This document shows positions 17,339 through 27,015 of a stretch of 64,000 nt of DNA, in pieces. Source of the DNA: Myxococcota bacterium (GTDB taxonomy: Bacteria > Myxococcota_A > UBA9160 > UBA6930). A program made the position numbers and the translations under genes. The stretch is taken from NCBI GenBank assembly GCA_028285625.1, contig JANQOX010000023.1:62001-126000 (forward strand). The letters are read 5' to 3'. Position 1 is the stretch's first letter; each line of letters begins with the position of its first letter. The notes under the pieces were generated by a model that was not told where the DNA came from, did no database searches, and was given only the letters and a program-made list of their open reading frames with translations.

Positions 17339-18778
17339 ATGAGCACGGATACGGCGCCGTGGCCCGGGCGCCGCGGAGCGCTCGCCGCACTGGTCGGCCT
17401 GGCCGGCTTCGCTGCGACGGCGGTTTTTCTGTACCCGGGCTACCACAACGGCGATACCGCCTGGCAGTACTGGCAGGTGCAGTCGGGTGTGCGCTCGAGC
17501 TGGCACCCCGTACTCATGGTCTCGCTCTGGTCGCGGCTGGATGCCCTGCTGCCCGGTACCGGCGGGCTCTTCCTGCTCAACACCTCGCTCTTCTTCACGG
17601 CCTGGACGCTCTGCGGTCTGACCTTCACGCGCACGCGAGCCGGCCTGGTCGCATTCGGCGGACTTCCCGTGGTGCTGGCGCCGGTGTTCGCGCTGCTCGG
17701 ACAGGTGCCGAAGGACACGACCATGACGGTGGCTCTGCTCGCCACCTTCGCCTTCGGCTGCCTCGCCGACCAGAAGCGATCGCGTGGGGCCTGGCTCGCT
17801 GCGCTGGGCGCGGCGTGGTTCGCCGTGGCCATGCGCTACAACGGCCTGGCCTCCGTGGTGCCTCTCTTGTGCGGGCTCGCTGCCCTCGGGGTCCGCGACC
17901 ACCTGCCCGACCGGGCCGCGCGCTGGTTCGCCAGCGCGCCCCGGCAGTTGGCGCTCGGCATGGCGCTGCTCGCCGCGATCGGGCTGTCGGTGAACGTCGC
18001 CAGCGAGTGGGCGCTGGGGCGCGACGGCGTACGCGCCCGCCCGGAGCAGCAGATCTTCATGCACGACCTCGTCGCCATCTCGGCCGCGACGGGCGATCTC
18101 GTGCTGCCGGTCCATCTGTTCCGCGAGGGCGAGGCACCGCTCACCCTCGAAGAGGTCCGCGCGCTCTACGACCCGCACTCGTCGATGCCCCTCTACTGGG
18201 GGCCGCCGAACGTGCGGCGCTTGCTGGGTACCGACCCGAAGACGCGCTGGGTTCGCGCCCTCGAGCCCGATGCCATCGCCGAGCTGGCCCGCGCCTGGGC
18301 GGCTGCCGTGGCCCGCTACCCGGGCGTCTACCTGAATCACCGGATGCAGCTCTTCTTCGGCCACCTCGGCGTCTACGAGCACACCCCCCTCAGTCGCGCG
18401 TTGATCCGTCCGCCTCAATTCGCCTTCTTTCCGTACCGGGGGCCGACGGTGTTCGAGATGCCCCACCACCTGTGGCTGGTGAACGCCGTCGACGGCCTCA
18501 AGGAGACCTGGGTCCTGCGGCCGTGGCCATACGTCGTGGCGGTCCTGCTCTCGCTGGCGCTGGCCTTCGCGCTTCGCAGTGCCTACAGGGTCCCGCTCGC
18601 CCTGCTGGGTGCGAGCGTGGTCACGCACACGGCACCGCTCGCGTTCCTCGGCATCCACTCGGGCGGCCGCTACATGTGGTGGCCGATGATCGTGGCCGTG
18701 TTGATGCTGGCCGTGGTGCTGCTGGAGCCGATCGAGAGGCGGCTCGCCCCTGCGCCCCCAGGCGGTACGCGTGACTGA
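17339..18778 (+). CDS. Polytopic membrane protein, GT-C-like, function unknown
   Basis: 479 residues, starting at the ATG at 17339, 41 bases after the SGNH gene. About eleven membrane segments. After the first helix comes YPGYHNGDTAWQYWQ, an acidic first-loop motif of the sort used by GT-C glycosyltransferases to bind metal and polyprenyl phosphate. Later features are GQVPKDTTMTVALL and a long loop with YDPHSSMPLYWGPPN. I could not assign a named family; a DUF-type glycosyltransferase of the GtrII/GT39 class is the best guess. It overlaps the next gene by eight bases, so the two are translationally coupled. Confidence 0.7.
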   Translation: MSTDTAPWPGRRGALAALVGLAGFAATAVFLYPGYHNGDTAWQYWQVQSGVRSSWHPVLMVSLWSRLDALLPGTGGLFLLNTSLFFTAWTLCGLTFTRTRAGLVAFGGLPVVLAPVFALLGQVPKDTTMTVALLATFAFGCLADQKRSRGAWLAALGAAWFAVAMRYNGLASVVPLLCGLAALGVRDHLPDRAARWFASAPRQLALGMALLAAIGLSVNVASEWALGRDGVRARPEQQIFMHDLVAISAATGDLVLPVHLFREGEAPLTLEEVRALYDPHSSMPLYWGPPNVRRLLGTDPKTRWVRALEPDAIAELARAWAAAVARYPGVYLNHRMQLFFGHLGVYEHTPLSRALIRPPQFAFFPYRGPTVFEMPHHLWLVNAVDGLKETWVLRPWPYVVAVLLSLALAFALRSAYRVPLALLGASVVTHTAPLAFLGIHSGGRYMWWPMIVAVLMLAVVLLEPIERRLAPAPPGGTRD

Positions 18779-20453
18779 GCCGGGGAAGGCGCCTGCCGGC
18801 TGGGCACGAGCGGCTCTGGCCGTGGTCCTGCTCGCCCAGGCCGCGCTGCTCGGCGCGATCGGCGTGGCCGGTCTCGAACAGATCAACCCCGACGGCATCG
18901 CCTACGTCCGCATCGCAGGCTACTGGGCCGCCGCGGACGGCGAGCGGATGATCTCCGCCTACTGGGGCCCCCTGCTCTCCTGGATCATGGTTCCGTCCCT
19001 CGCGGCGGGCCTCGGCCCGATGGCATCCGCCCGGATCGCCATGCTCGCAAGCGGGCTGGTCTTCACGCTTGGCGGCGCGGTCTTGATCCGCCGGCTCGGC
19101 CTGGGCGCCGTCTCGCAACTGCTGGCGGCCGGCACCCTCGCGCTCGCGAGCCTGGGCTGGTCGCTGCTGGTGAATCCCGACCTCCTGCTGACGGGTCTTC
19201 TCGCCATCGGCATCGGAGGGCTCCTGGCCCCCCACGGCGCGGGGCGTGCGGACGGTGCGTTCCGCGCGGGTCTCTGGTTCGGCCTCGGCTACCTGGCCAA
19301 GCCGATCGCCCTGCCCTTCGGCATCGTGCTCGGCTGCCTCCTCGCAGCCGTGCGGTTCGGACTCGGCCAGACGTCCGCACGCGATGCCGGGCGCGCAGCG
19401 GCGGCCACGGCCCTCGGGTGTCTCGCCGTCGCCGGGCCGTGGATCGTCACGATCTCGTTGGCCAGCGGCTTCCCCACGGTCGGCACCAGCGGCTCCATCA
19501 ACCACGCGCTCGTCGGCCCACCGGACGTCGAGCGGTTCCATCCGTTCGCGCGGCAGTACCACGAGCCCGACCCGGGTCGCCTCTCGCAGTGGGAGGACCC
19601 ATCGGAGATGGCGTACGCCCGCTGGTCGCCCTTCGAGAGCCGCGAGGCCATGGCGCACCAGCTACGCGTCAGCCTCGACAATGCGGGGGTCGCGTGGCGC
19701 GCTGCGACCACCATCGACCGCTTCGGCGTGGGTCTCGCGGCGCTCGGGGTCGCTGCACTCGCGTGGCCTCGGCGACGCCGAGACGAACCCGACTCGTGGC
19801 GCAGCCGCCTGCTGCGAGAGCCGTGGCGCCTGGCCGTCGTGCCGCTGCTGCTGATGATGGCGGCGTACCTCCCGCTCTACGCCAACTCGCTCCGCTACTA
19901 CTTCCTGCTCGCGCCCCTCTCGCTGGCCGCGGGCCTCGGGCTGGCCGAAGGCCTCGCGCTGCGAGGCCCCATCGCGCGCGCCCTGGCGTGGGCCCTGCGC
20001 CTGGCCCTGGTCGCGAGTCTCGTGCCCTGGCCCCCGGTGCCGGGGGTCGTCTTTCGCGGGCAGCCGCTTCCGAGCGCCGAGTTCCAGCTGGCGGATCACC
20101 TGAAGGCGGTCACCGCCCAAGGGGTGGCGGTCACCGCGCAAGGGGAAGCGCTCGCCCCGCCCGAGGGAGCGAGCCCGGCGAAGCTCGCCGAAGTGCTCGG
20201 TGGAGGACCCCGACGCCAGGCGCCCGCCGGCCTGCAGGTGGCCTTCTTCGCGGGCCTCACCTACCTGGGCGCAGAGGTGCGGCCCTCCCTCGACCGCCTG
20301 CGCGCCAGCGGGGCCGACCTGGTGCTGGTGCCGTTGCGAAGCCCGCTGCGCCGCGAGCTCGCCCGCGCGAGCGACTACCGCGACCTGGGAGCCCCTCCCA
20401 CGGCGGCCGGCGCACCGCCGCTGATCTTCACGGTGTTCGCGCGCGAACGCTGA
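18771..20453 (+). CDS. Polytopic membrane protein, GT39-like
   Basis: 560 residues. The GTG lies inside the end of the preceding gene. Around ten membrane segments cover residues 15-430. The first loop contains EQINPDGIAYVRIAGYWA, the acidic GT-C pattern. Another loop has FHPFARQYHEPDPG. The last 120 residues are a soluble periplasmic tail. That tail contains a short in-frame duplication (AVTAQGV, AVTAQGE at about 446-459). The gene end overlaps the convergent minus-strand gene by 26 bases. The glycosyltransferase assignment rests on topology and the acidic loop only. Confidence 0.7.
   Translation: MTEPGKAPAGWARAALAVVLLAQAALLGAIGVAGLEQINPDGIAYVRIAGYWAAADGERMISAYWGPLLSWIMVPSLAAGLGPMASARIAMLASGLVFTLGGAVLIRRLGLGAVSQLLAAGTLALASLGWSLLVNPDLLLTGLLAIGIGGLLAPHGAGRADGAFRAGLWFGLGYLAKPIALPFGIVLGCLLAAVRFGLGQTSARDAGRAAAATALGCLAVAGPWIVTISLASGFPTVGTSGSINHALVGPPDVERFHPFARQYHEPDPGRLSQWEDPSEMAYARWSPFESREAMAHQLRVSLDNAGVAWRAATTIDRFGVGLAALGVAALAWPRRRRDEPDSWRSRLLREPWRLAVVPLLLMMAAYLPLYANSLRYYFLLAPLSLAAGLGLAEGLALRGPIARALAWALRLALVASLVPWPPVPGVVFRGQPLPSAEFQLADHLKAVTAQGVAVTAQGEALAPPEGASPAKLAEVLGGGPRRQAPAGLQVAFFAGLTYLGAEVRPSLDRLRASGADLVLVPLRSPLRRELARASDYRDLGAPPTAAGAPPLIFTVFARER
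20106..20147. repeat. 21-base tandem duplication in the 18771-20453 gene
   Basis: Two adjacent 21-base units (20106-20126, 20127-20147) differing at a few bases. They encode AVTAQGV and AVTAQGE in the periplasmic tail. In-frame, so the reading frame is kept. Confidence 0.7.
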
Positions 20454-22050
20454 AGCCGCGCCCGTCGTAGATCAGGCGGTGCGGCAGGTCGAAGCGGATC
20501 ACCACCAGGGCGGGATCGCCGGAGCGGTCCGGGATCACCTCGACCTCTGCCGACGGGGAGCGTTCGGCCAGGGCCATCAGCGGCGGGCCGAACGCGAAAC
20601 GGTCGTAGTCCGGCGGGTGCACCAGGTAGTAGGTCTGGGCATCGCCCTCGTGCATCCAGCCGCGCCCGCCGCGTTGCTCGCGCCGAACCTCCCAGGGGGG
20701 CTCGAGCAGGCGCGCGTGCGACGTGAGATAGAGAAGCGGCTCGTGGAACCCCCAGTCGAAGCTCACCAGGGTGTTCCCGGGCGCATCGGCGCGCTCGGCA
20801 AAGGCATGGATCGCATCGGACCACCAACCGCGGCCCCCGGTCTCGTCGATGATCGAGGCGACGCGTGCCGTCGCGGCGCCCTGGAAGAGCAGCGTGCCCG
20901 CAAGCACGGCGGCGGCCGCGACGCGCGGTCCGCGACGCCCCGCCTGCCAGAGCCAGACCAGCGCGCAGGCCACCACGAGCTGCGGCAGGGGCACGACGTT
21001 CATCTGGTGGTGGACGCGCACGGCGCCGGGCAGCAGGAGCATCCCCGCCAGGAGCAGCAGCGTCGCCAGCAGCACGAAGCGATGCGCCGGGCGAGCAGGC
21101 CCCCCGCGCCCGCGCAGGTGCGCGATGCCGAGGCCGAGGAAGGCCGCGAGGAACACCTCACCGAAGATGCCCGCGCCGCCAGGGTCGGCGCTGGCGAGCA
21201 GCTCGAACCGCCCACCGGCCTGCATCAGCCGGTGGGCATAGGAGCCATCGGCCATGGCGCCGAGGACGGCGAGTTTCTGGGGCAGGCCCCCGCGGTCGGG
21301 CATGCCCCCCAGCGTCTGGAACAGGATCGGCAGGACGGACAGCGTCGGCAGCAGCCCGACCGTGAGCCCGCCCAACGCCGCCAGCGCCCGACGCCGGTGC
21401 GAGACCCAGGCCTCGCGAACGAGCCCCGGCCTCGCCGCGAGCAGCGCCAGACCCGTGGCGGCCAGGAACACGACGAAGTCGGCGCGACTGAAGACGCCGA
21501 GCCCGAACACGAACCCGCCCGCCGCCAGCCGCGCGGGCGACGCCCGACGCCAACCGGTCAGCACCAGGAAGCCGCCGAGCACGCGGCACAACAGACCGAT
21601 CGTGAAGGGCCCCCACTCGTACCGCGTCAGGAACTGGAAGGTGGGATCGGCCGCGAGCAGCAGGCCCGTCACGACGGCGACGCCCACCCCGAAGAGCTCG
21701 CGCGCAAAGGCCATCGCGAACCAGAGCCCAAGCAGGCCGAAGGCGAGGGTCGTGAGACGCAGTACGGGCAGCGTCGGGCCGAAGGCGAACAGGCTCGGAA
21801 TCGTGAGCTGGCTCTTGAGCGCGCCGAGGTAGGCCACGTTCATCCAAGGGAAGGGACGCCCACCGATGTCGATGCTGCGCACGCCGGGCGGGTGCTCGGC
21901 ACGAGCTTGCGGCACGACGAAGTCCTTGGCCTGACTGGCCATGAATGCCTCGTCGTAGTAGAGGCCGGGTACGTCGAGCTGGGGCACCGCCAGGGCGACG
22001 AGCACACCGGCGAGGCCGAGCCATGCGATCGCGAGGGTGCGCAGGGTCAG
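20428..22050 (-). CDS. GT39-like polytopic membrane protein
   Basis: About 540 residues. Roughly ten membrane segments. After the first helix comes QLDVPGLYYDEAFMASQAKD, the Asp-Glu first-loop motif typical of ArnT/GT39 enzymes. A second loop has IGGRPFPWMNVAYLGALKSQ, also seen in this class. The C-terminal 110 residues are a soluble domain. Start uncertain: the only in-frame ATG (22179) would overlap the methyltransferase by 133 bases. A CTG at 22050 overlaps its stop as CTGA, mirroring the four-base overlaps used elsewhere, and is chosen here; CTG starts are rare. Last gene of a five-gene minus-strand operon that begins with paralogue 2. Confidence 0.75.
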   Translation of the reverse strand: MTLRTLAIAWLGLAGVLVALAVPQLDVPGLYYDEAFMASQAKDFVVPQARAEHPPGVRSIDIGGRPFPWMNVAYLGALKSQLTIPSLFAFGPTLPVLRLTTLAFGLLGLWFAMAFARELFGVGVAVVTGLLLAADPTFQFLTRYEWGPFTIGLLCRVLGGFLVLTGWRRASPARLAAGGFVFGLGVFSRADFVVFLAATGLALLAARPGLVREAWVSHRRRALAALGGLTVGLLPTLSVLPILFQTLGGMPDRGGLPQKLAVLGAMADGSYAHRLMQAGGRFELLASADPGGAGIFGEVFLAAFLGLGIAHLRGRGGPARPAHRFVLLATLLLLAGMLLLPGAVRVHHQMNVVPLPQLVVACALVWLWQAGRRGPRVAAAAVLAGTLLFQGAATARVASIIDETGGRGWWSDAIHAFAERADAPGNTLVSFDWGFHEPLLYLTSHARLLEPPWEVRREQRGGRGWMHEGDAQTYYLVHPPDYDRFAFGPPLMALAERSPSAEVEVIPDRSGDPALVVIRFDLPHRLIYDGRGFSVRARTP

Positions 22051-22724
22051 GCTCCGGGCGAGGCAGCGGGTGCTCGCGACGCGTCCCCGCCCGACACCCC
22101 GAGACGGGCCACGAAGTGCAGGCTGCGCTCGAAGACCAGACGGGCGGGCCAGGGGTACAGGCCGAGATCGGTTCGCCACACCTCCTCGCGCAGGCCGAGG
22201 GACGCGATGGCCTGCTGCCAGCGCTCGGGTGTCCAGTAGTTCTGGGGCACGTGGACGCCGTGCTTCAGGTTGGACACGCGGTCCATGAAACCGAGCGTCG
22301 CACCCGCCGCCGGCCCCTGGAGCAGGTGGTCCTTGATGAGCACCGCGCGGCGCGCCACCCGAGCCGCCTCGGCCAGCAGGCCCGCCGGGTCGTCGCTGTG
22401 ATGGATGACGTCCACGAGCAGGACCACGTCGAAGCTGCGGTCACCGTGGGGCAGGGTGCGGCCGTCGAAGGGGGTCACCGGAACGTGCGGCTCCGGACGA
22501 ACCAGCACGTCGGTCCCCTCGACGGTGAGATCGGGACGATGGTCGGCCAGGTAGCGCGTCAGCAGACCGTCGCCGCAGCCGACATCGAGCAGCGAGGACT
22601 CGGGGGGCGCGATCTCGATGAAGTGCTGGCCCAGCACCCGCAGCCGGCGCCCGTGGTGGTGCCGGTCGTGTGCGCGGTCGAGCCACCGAAGGCCCGCAGG
22701 CCCCCGATCCGATCGCGCGCTCAT
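22047..22724 (-). CDS. Class I SAM-dependent methyltransferase
   Basis: 225 residues. The ATG overlaps the stop of the upstream GT2 gene (ATGA). Motif I is SLLDVGCGDGLLTRYL, an acidic residue follows in VEGTDV, and the later motif FDVVLLVDVIHHSDDPAGLL is of the UbiE/SAM_11 type. The C-terminal part (YWTPERWQQAIASLGL) resembles small-molecule methyltransferases. The substrate is unknown; the neighbours suggest a lipid-linked sugar or glycan. Soluble and cytoplasmic. The four-base coupling on both sides suggests it is made in step with its neighbours. Confidence 0.88.
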   Translation of the reverse strand: MSARSDRGPAGLRWLDRAHDRHHHGRRLRVLGQHFIEIAPPESSLLDVGCGDGLLTRYLADHRPDLTVEGTDVLVRPEPHVPVTPFDGRTLPHGDRSFDVVLLVDVIHHSDDPAGLLAEAARVARRAVLIKDHLLQGPAAGATLGFMDRVSNLKHGVHVPQNYWTPERWQQAIASLGLREEVWRTDLGLYPWPARLVFERSLHFVARLGVSGGDASRAPAASPGA

Positions 22725-23890
22725 TGCCGCCGCATGCCGAGGATGCTCGCGAAGAAGCTCCAGAGCACGGTCTGGAAGCCGAGCGCCGCGAGCGTCACGC
22801 CCGGGATGGCCCAGCGCAGCGTCGCCGGGTAGTCCAGGGGCCCGAAGCCCGAAGCGCCCCAGCGCAGGGTCACCACCACCAGCAGGGCTGCACCCACCAG
22901 GAAGGCGAATGCGCCCACCGCGATCCCGGTCTCGAGCTTCACCAGCCCGTAGAAGCGGTCGAGGCGTGGGTCGGGGGGCATCAGTCCGTCGCCCACCGCA
23001 AACGTCTTGCCGAGCACCGCGAACAGGATCGACTGATAGCCCATCAAGACGGCCAGGCTCGCCACCAACAGCGTGTGCACGTCCAAGTTGGCCCCGAACA
23101 GCGTCACGCCGGGCATGGCCAGCAGGTAGCCGAGCAGGCCCAGCGCCACCAACACGAGCCCCGGGTACAGGAACAGCCACCGGGGGCTCAACATCAAGAA
23201 GAAGCGCACCGTCCGCCAGCCATCGCGGAAGGTCCGCAGGTGGGGACCGTGGCTCTCACGACCGTCTGGGTGCAGCGTGATCGGCACCTCGGCGATCCGC
23301 GCCTCGAGGCGCGACGCCTTCACGATCATCTCGGTCGCGAACTCCATGCCCGTGCAGCGCTGATCGAGCCGCCGATAGAGGTCCGCCGTGAAGGCGCGCA
23401 TGCCGCAGTACACGTCCCGAACCGGGGCGCGGAACATGCGGCGCATCATGGCGGTGAGCATGGGATTGCCGAGCCAGCGGTGCAGCCACGGCATGGCACC
23501 GGGCAGGACCCGCCCTCCCCCCGCCGGCAGCCGGCACCCCTGGACGAGCTCGGCGCCCTCCCGCAGCGCGACCACGAAGCCCGGCAGCTCGAGCAGGTCG
23601 TAGCTGTCGTCGGCGTCGGCCATCAGCACGTAGCGACCGCGTGCGGAAGCGATTCCGCCCATCAGGGCGCTGCCGTAGCCGCGCTCGGCGACCGGCACCA
23701 CGCGGGCGCCCGCCGACTCCGCGATCGCCTGCGATCCGTCGGTACTGCCGTTGTCCGCGACCACGACCTCGCCCGGGATGTCGTGGTCCGCCATGGCGCC
23801 CAGCGCCTTGCGGATGCACGTCTCGAGCGTGTCCGCCTCGTTCAGGCAGGGCAGGACCACCGAGAGCTCGATGTCGGTCGAGGGCTCCAC
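22721..23890 (-). CDS. DPM1-like glycosyltransferase family 2 with C-terminal membrane domain, copy 1
   Basis: 389 residues from a GTG start. The N-terminal 230 residues are a GT-A GT2 domain: VVLPCLNEADTLE, ADNGSTDGS, and MADADDSYDLLELPGF carrying the metal-binding DxD-type acidic residues. Further on is RDVYCGMRAF, then ITLHPDGRE with HLRTFRDGWRTVRF. Four membrane helices follow (about 235-385). This is the dolichol/polyprenyl-phosphate mannose or glucose synthase class with a membrane anchor. It would supply lipid-linked sugars to GT-C enzymes such as those encoded around it. A close paralogue lies at 52793-54028. The donor sugar is not determined. Confidence 0.9.
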   Translation of the reverse strand: MEPSTDIELSVVLPCLNEADTLETCIRKALGAMADHDIPGEVVVADNGSTDGSQAIAESAGARVVPVAERGYGSALMGGIASARGRYVLMADADDSYDLLELPGFVVALREGAELVQGCRLPAGGGRVLPGAMPWLHRWLGNPMLTAMMRRMFRAPVRDVYCGMRAFTADLYRRLDQRCTGMEFATEMIVKASRLEARIAEVPITLHPDGRESHGPHLRTFRDGWRTVRFFLMLSPRWLFLYPGLVLVALGLLGYLLAMPGVTLFGANLDVHTLLVASLAVLMGYQSILFAVLGKTFAVGDGLMPPDPRLDRFYGLVKLETGIAVGAFAFLVGAALLVVVTLRWGASGFGPLDYPATLRWAIPGVTLAALGFQTVLWSFFASILGMRRQ

Positions 23891-23900
23891 TGCCGACGCC

Positions 23901-25292
23901 CTACTCGTCGACGTACCCCAGCGCCTTGAGCTGCGCCTTGCGCATGTCGTCGAGTTCGATCTCTTCCGGCTCCCAACCGGACTGGTTCACGTAGGCGTCT
24001 CCGACGGCGCGCAGCTCTTCCACGACATCGGGGTTGTCCGCCGCGATGTTGCGCTTCTCACCGGGGTCGTTGCTCTGGTCGAAGAGCTGGACGTTCATGT
24101 CTTCGCTCAGCGGCTCATAGAAGAGCTGGTACGGGGGACGGTTGGCGGCGACCAACGGCTTGGGATCCTCCTGGGTCTTGCCCCAGTGCCGGTCGAGTTG
24201 GCCGAAGAAGACACGCTCCGGATCGGGGTTCGGGTCGCTGCCCCCGGCCAGGATCGCGGGCATCGCCGAGCGACCGTCTACGTTGGGCAGCTCCGGCATG
24301 CCGAGCATCTCGAGGATCGTGGGCCACATGTCGATGTTGGCGACGCGGCCCTTCACCACGACCGGCTCCTCGAGATCGAACGGAAGCCCGATGATCCACG
24401 GCACCCGGATGGCCTCGGTGTGCAGGTCGCGAGCGTGACCCTCGATCCCGTGCTCTCGGAATGCCTCGCCGTGGTCCGAGGCGATCACGAAGACGGTGCG
24501 ATCGGCCATGCCGAGTTCCTCGGCCTTGCGCACGAGGCCGCCGATGTTGCGATCGGTCCAGTGGAGTGCGTTGTCGTAGGCATCCGAGAAGCTCGACCCG
24601 AACAGTGCCGACTGCTGCTCGTACACGTACTGGTGCAGGTCCATGTAGTGGATGTAGAGGAAGAAGGGATCCTTCGGGTTCGCGGACATGTACTCCATGG
24701 CCACGTCCGTCAGGTCCTCGTCGTTCTGGAAGCGATCCGGCGCCGAAGGATTGAAGACCTGCCCCCGCTGACTGGGATGGACCGGGAACGGCATCATGTA
24801 CGTGTCGAAGCCGCGACCGAACCCGAAATTCGCCTCGACCCAGCCGTTGCGGATGAAGCCAGCCGTCTTGTAGCCGGCTTCCTTGAACCGCTCGGCGGGC
24901 AGCGGTGCCTCGTCGGACAACGCGTGCGCGAAGCGCAGCACCCCGGCGCGCTGGGGGTTGTTTCCCGTCCACAGCGAGGCCATGGAGGCCTTGGTCCAGG
25001 TGCTCTGGGCGACGACGTCCTCGAAGCGGATGCCGCGGGACGCCATGTAGTCCATGTAGGGCGACGTCTCGCGCTCGTAGCCGTAGGACGACATGCGGTC
25101 CGAACGCAGCGTGTCGATCAGCACGAACACCACGTTGAGGTCGTCGCGGTCCTTGAGGGCGGCGATGTCTTCGACGGTGCCCTTCGGGCGAGGCGGGCCG
25201 CTCCAATCGACGAACAGCGACGCGCCATACAGCGCGAGAAGCGCGGCCAGCCCGAAGTAGAGCCAAGGGGAGTCGATCAGTTTCTTCAGCAA
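23901..25292 (-). CDS. Sulfatase-fold (alkaline phosphatase superfamily) protein with Thr in place of the sulfatase Cys/Ser
   Basis: 463 residues from a TTG start. An AAGGAG lies ten bases before it, inside the end of paralogue 2. An N-terminal membrane anchor (about 10-28) is followed by the superfamily fold: VFVLIDTLRSDRMSSYG (metal Asp60), nucleophile region QSTWTKASMASLWTG, and ASDHGEAFREHG. Where sulfatases have CxPSR, this protein has TKASM (Thr100), so formylglycine cannot form. Thr nucleophiles occur in phosphoglycerol and phosphoethanolamine transferases of the same fold. It ends KALGYVDE, like its relatives in the window. Probably periplasmic; substrate unknown. Confidence 0.85.
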   Translation of the reverse strand: MLKKLIDSPWLYFGLAALLALYGASLFVDWSGPPRPKGTVEDIAALKDRDDLNVVFVLIDTLRSDRMSSYGYERETSPYMDYMASRGIRFEDVVAQSTWTKASMASLWTGNNPQRAGVLRFAHALSDEAPLPAERFKEAGYKTAGFIRNGWVEANFGFGRGFDTYMMPFPVHPSQRGQVFNPSAPDRFQNDEDLTDVAMEYMSANPKDPFFLYIHYMDLHQYVYEQQSALFGSSFSDAYDNALHWTDRNIGGLVRKAEELGMADRTVFVIASDHGEAFREHGIEGHARDLHTEAIRVPWIIGLPFDLEEPVVVKGRVANIDMWPTILEMLGMPELPNVDGRSAMPAILAGGSDPNPDPERVFFGQLDRHWGKTQEDPKPLVAANRPPYQLFYEPLSEDMNVQLFDQSNDPGEKRNIAADNPDVVEELRAVGDAYVNQSGWEPEEIELDDMRKAQLKALGYVDE

Positions 25293-25299
25293 GCTCTCG

Positions 25300-27015
25300 T
25301 CACTCCTTCAGGGCCGGTGTTGCGCTCCCGAGGCCAAGACCCTCGGGGACGCCGACGGCCTCGGATCCCACCTGTCCTTCGGTCGCTCGGGCTGCGCGCG
25401 CAAGGCTGAGAGCGATCCGGCTCTCATTCGGCGCGAGCTCCGCAGCCCGCGATAGACGCTCGACGGCCCGGTCGGGTTCCCCGGCCTGGCTCCAGGCGAG
25501 CCCGGAACGATACAGAAACCGGGCCCGTTCGGGCTCGAGGGCATGGGCGGCATCCCAGGCGCGCGCGGCCCGTTCCCAGTTTCGGGACGCCTCTCCGTCC
25601 TCGGCGATCAACGTCCAGGTCTGGGGGCTCTCGCGGAGCTCGAGACTCCGGCGGGCCTGCAGCAGCCCGGCCCTTCGGTTGCCGGCCGCCAGCATGTGCT
25701 TGGCCAGCTGGTGGCGCTCGCTGGCCCCGTCGCGCGCGACCCAGCCCAGCCGGTCGAGCGCCACGGCGGCCCGGTGCAGGTCGCCCCGCTCCATGGCGCG
25801 CCGGTAGCCGAACTCCTTCTCGGCGTAGCCGAACACCCCGGCCACCACACAGATCGAGCCCACTACCCAGAACGCCACACTCAGCGCCGACCGCCCATTC
25901 GAAGCGGGGGCCGCCATGGCGGCCGGGTCGGGGTCACGCTTGAGCAGCCGGGCGATGCGGCCGTCGCGCAGCTTCCAGATGGCGCCGTCGAGGATGAAGT
26001 GGTGCAGGTTGACCGTAGCCGCCGTCAGTAGCGCCAGGTTGGCGGCCGAGACGTGTGCAAAGGCGCCGCCCAGCAGGTACGGCGCGAAGATCAGGCCGGG
26101 CAGCACCCAGACCGTGAAGCCGGCGCAGGCGGTCTTCAGCAGGTAGCGCCCGCGATGCGGCGCGCGCCCGGAGGTCTCGGCGAAGTGGAGCGTCACCCAC
26201 AGGTACTGGGCCGAATGCGCCCCGGCGATCCAGAGAAAGCCGTAGGCCGAGTAGACGGGGCCGAGTCCGGCGCGGTCGAAGGCCCCGGTGAGCCGCGCCA
26301 GCACCGGGATCGAGAACCAGAGCGCCTGGGTCGCCATCAGCAGAAGCGCCGGCAGCAGGTCTTCGAAGCGGCCCCGCCGTGCGAGGCGCGTCACCGCCAC
26401 CCCGGTGGTGACCGCGTAGGCCAGCGCCACGCCCGCGAACAGGACGTAGGCGATGCGGGTCGGGATGCCGAGGGGGACCAGCTGATAGACGGTGCCGGCC
26501 GCCGACGCGGGGGCGTAGACGGTGCCGCTGTCTCCAGCGTGGAGCGCCAGGAACGTGAGGCCGAACGACAGGGCGAACGAGACGTGGATGAAGCGCTTGG
26601 TGCGCGGGTCCACCGAGACGCCACGGCGGCCCAGCATCATCAGCAGCACGCCGTAGTTCTGGCCGGTGTAGTGCCAAGGGCTCCAGGTCATGTAGAGCGT
26701 CACGACCAGCGATCCCACCAGGGGGCTCGCGACGGCCACGACGAACAGCAAGACCACGGCGACCGTCGCATGCACGGCGAAGAAGGCGTAGCGCTGGCGC
26801 TCTTCTCGGGTCTCGTAGACGCGCAGCAGGGTGGCGCCGTAGTGCGGCAACGAGAGCGCAAACACCAGCAGGCCGCCGGGGATGAGCCGCTCGAGTCCGC
26901 CGCCGCTCCCCCACACCACCGCCGCGGCCACGAACCAGGCCAGCCCGCAACCGATCAGCAGATCGGGAGCAGGGCCCATCATCCAGCGGCTCTGGTGGCG
27001 CGTTGCGGTGGCCAA
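25300..27015 (-). CDS. Histidine-motif polytopic membrane protein with C-terminal TPRs, paralogue 2
   Basis: About 571 residues. Alignment with paralogues 1 and 4 puts the N-terminus near RHQSRWMMGPAPDLLIGCG, so I chose a TTG at 27015; an in-frame ATG at 27111 would add 32 unmatched residues. The four His motifs are LSLPHYGATLLRVYE (His58), SPWHYTGQNYG (His115), AHSAQYLW (His267) and NLHHFILDGAIWKLR (His338, His339). A further helix near 390 and about four TPRs (430-555) follow. It heads a tight operon: this gene, sulfatase-fold protein, GT2, methyltransferase, GT39-like protein, with gaps of 7 and 10 bases or overlaps. Biochemical role unknown. Confidence 0.85.
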   Translation of the reverse strand: MATATRHQSRWMMGPAPDLLIGCGLAWFVAAAVVWGSGGGLERLIPGGLLVFALSLPHYGATLLRVYETREERQRYAFFAVHATVAVVLLFVVAVASPLVGSLVVTLYMTWSPWHYTGQNYGVLLMMLGRRGVSVDPRTKRFIHVSFALSFGLTFLALHAGDSGTVYAPASAAGTVYQLVPLGIPTRIAYVLFAGVALAYAVTTGVAVTRLARRGRFEDLLPALLLMATQALWFSIPVLARLTGAFDRAGLGPVYSAYGFLWIAGAHSAQYLWVTLHFAETSGRAPHRGRYLLKTACAGFTVWVLPGLIFAPYLLGGAFAHVSAANLALLTAATVNLHHFILDGAIWKLRDGRIARLLKRDPDPAAMAAPASNGRSALSVAFWVVGSICVVAGVFGYAEKEFGYRRAMERGDLHRAAVALDRLGWVARDGASERHQLAKHMLAAGNRRAGLLQARRSLELRESPQTWTLIAEDGEASRNWERAARAWDAAHALEPERARFLYRSGLAWSQAGEPDRAVERLSRAAELAPNESRIALSLARAARATEGQVGSEAVGVPEGLGLGSATPALKE

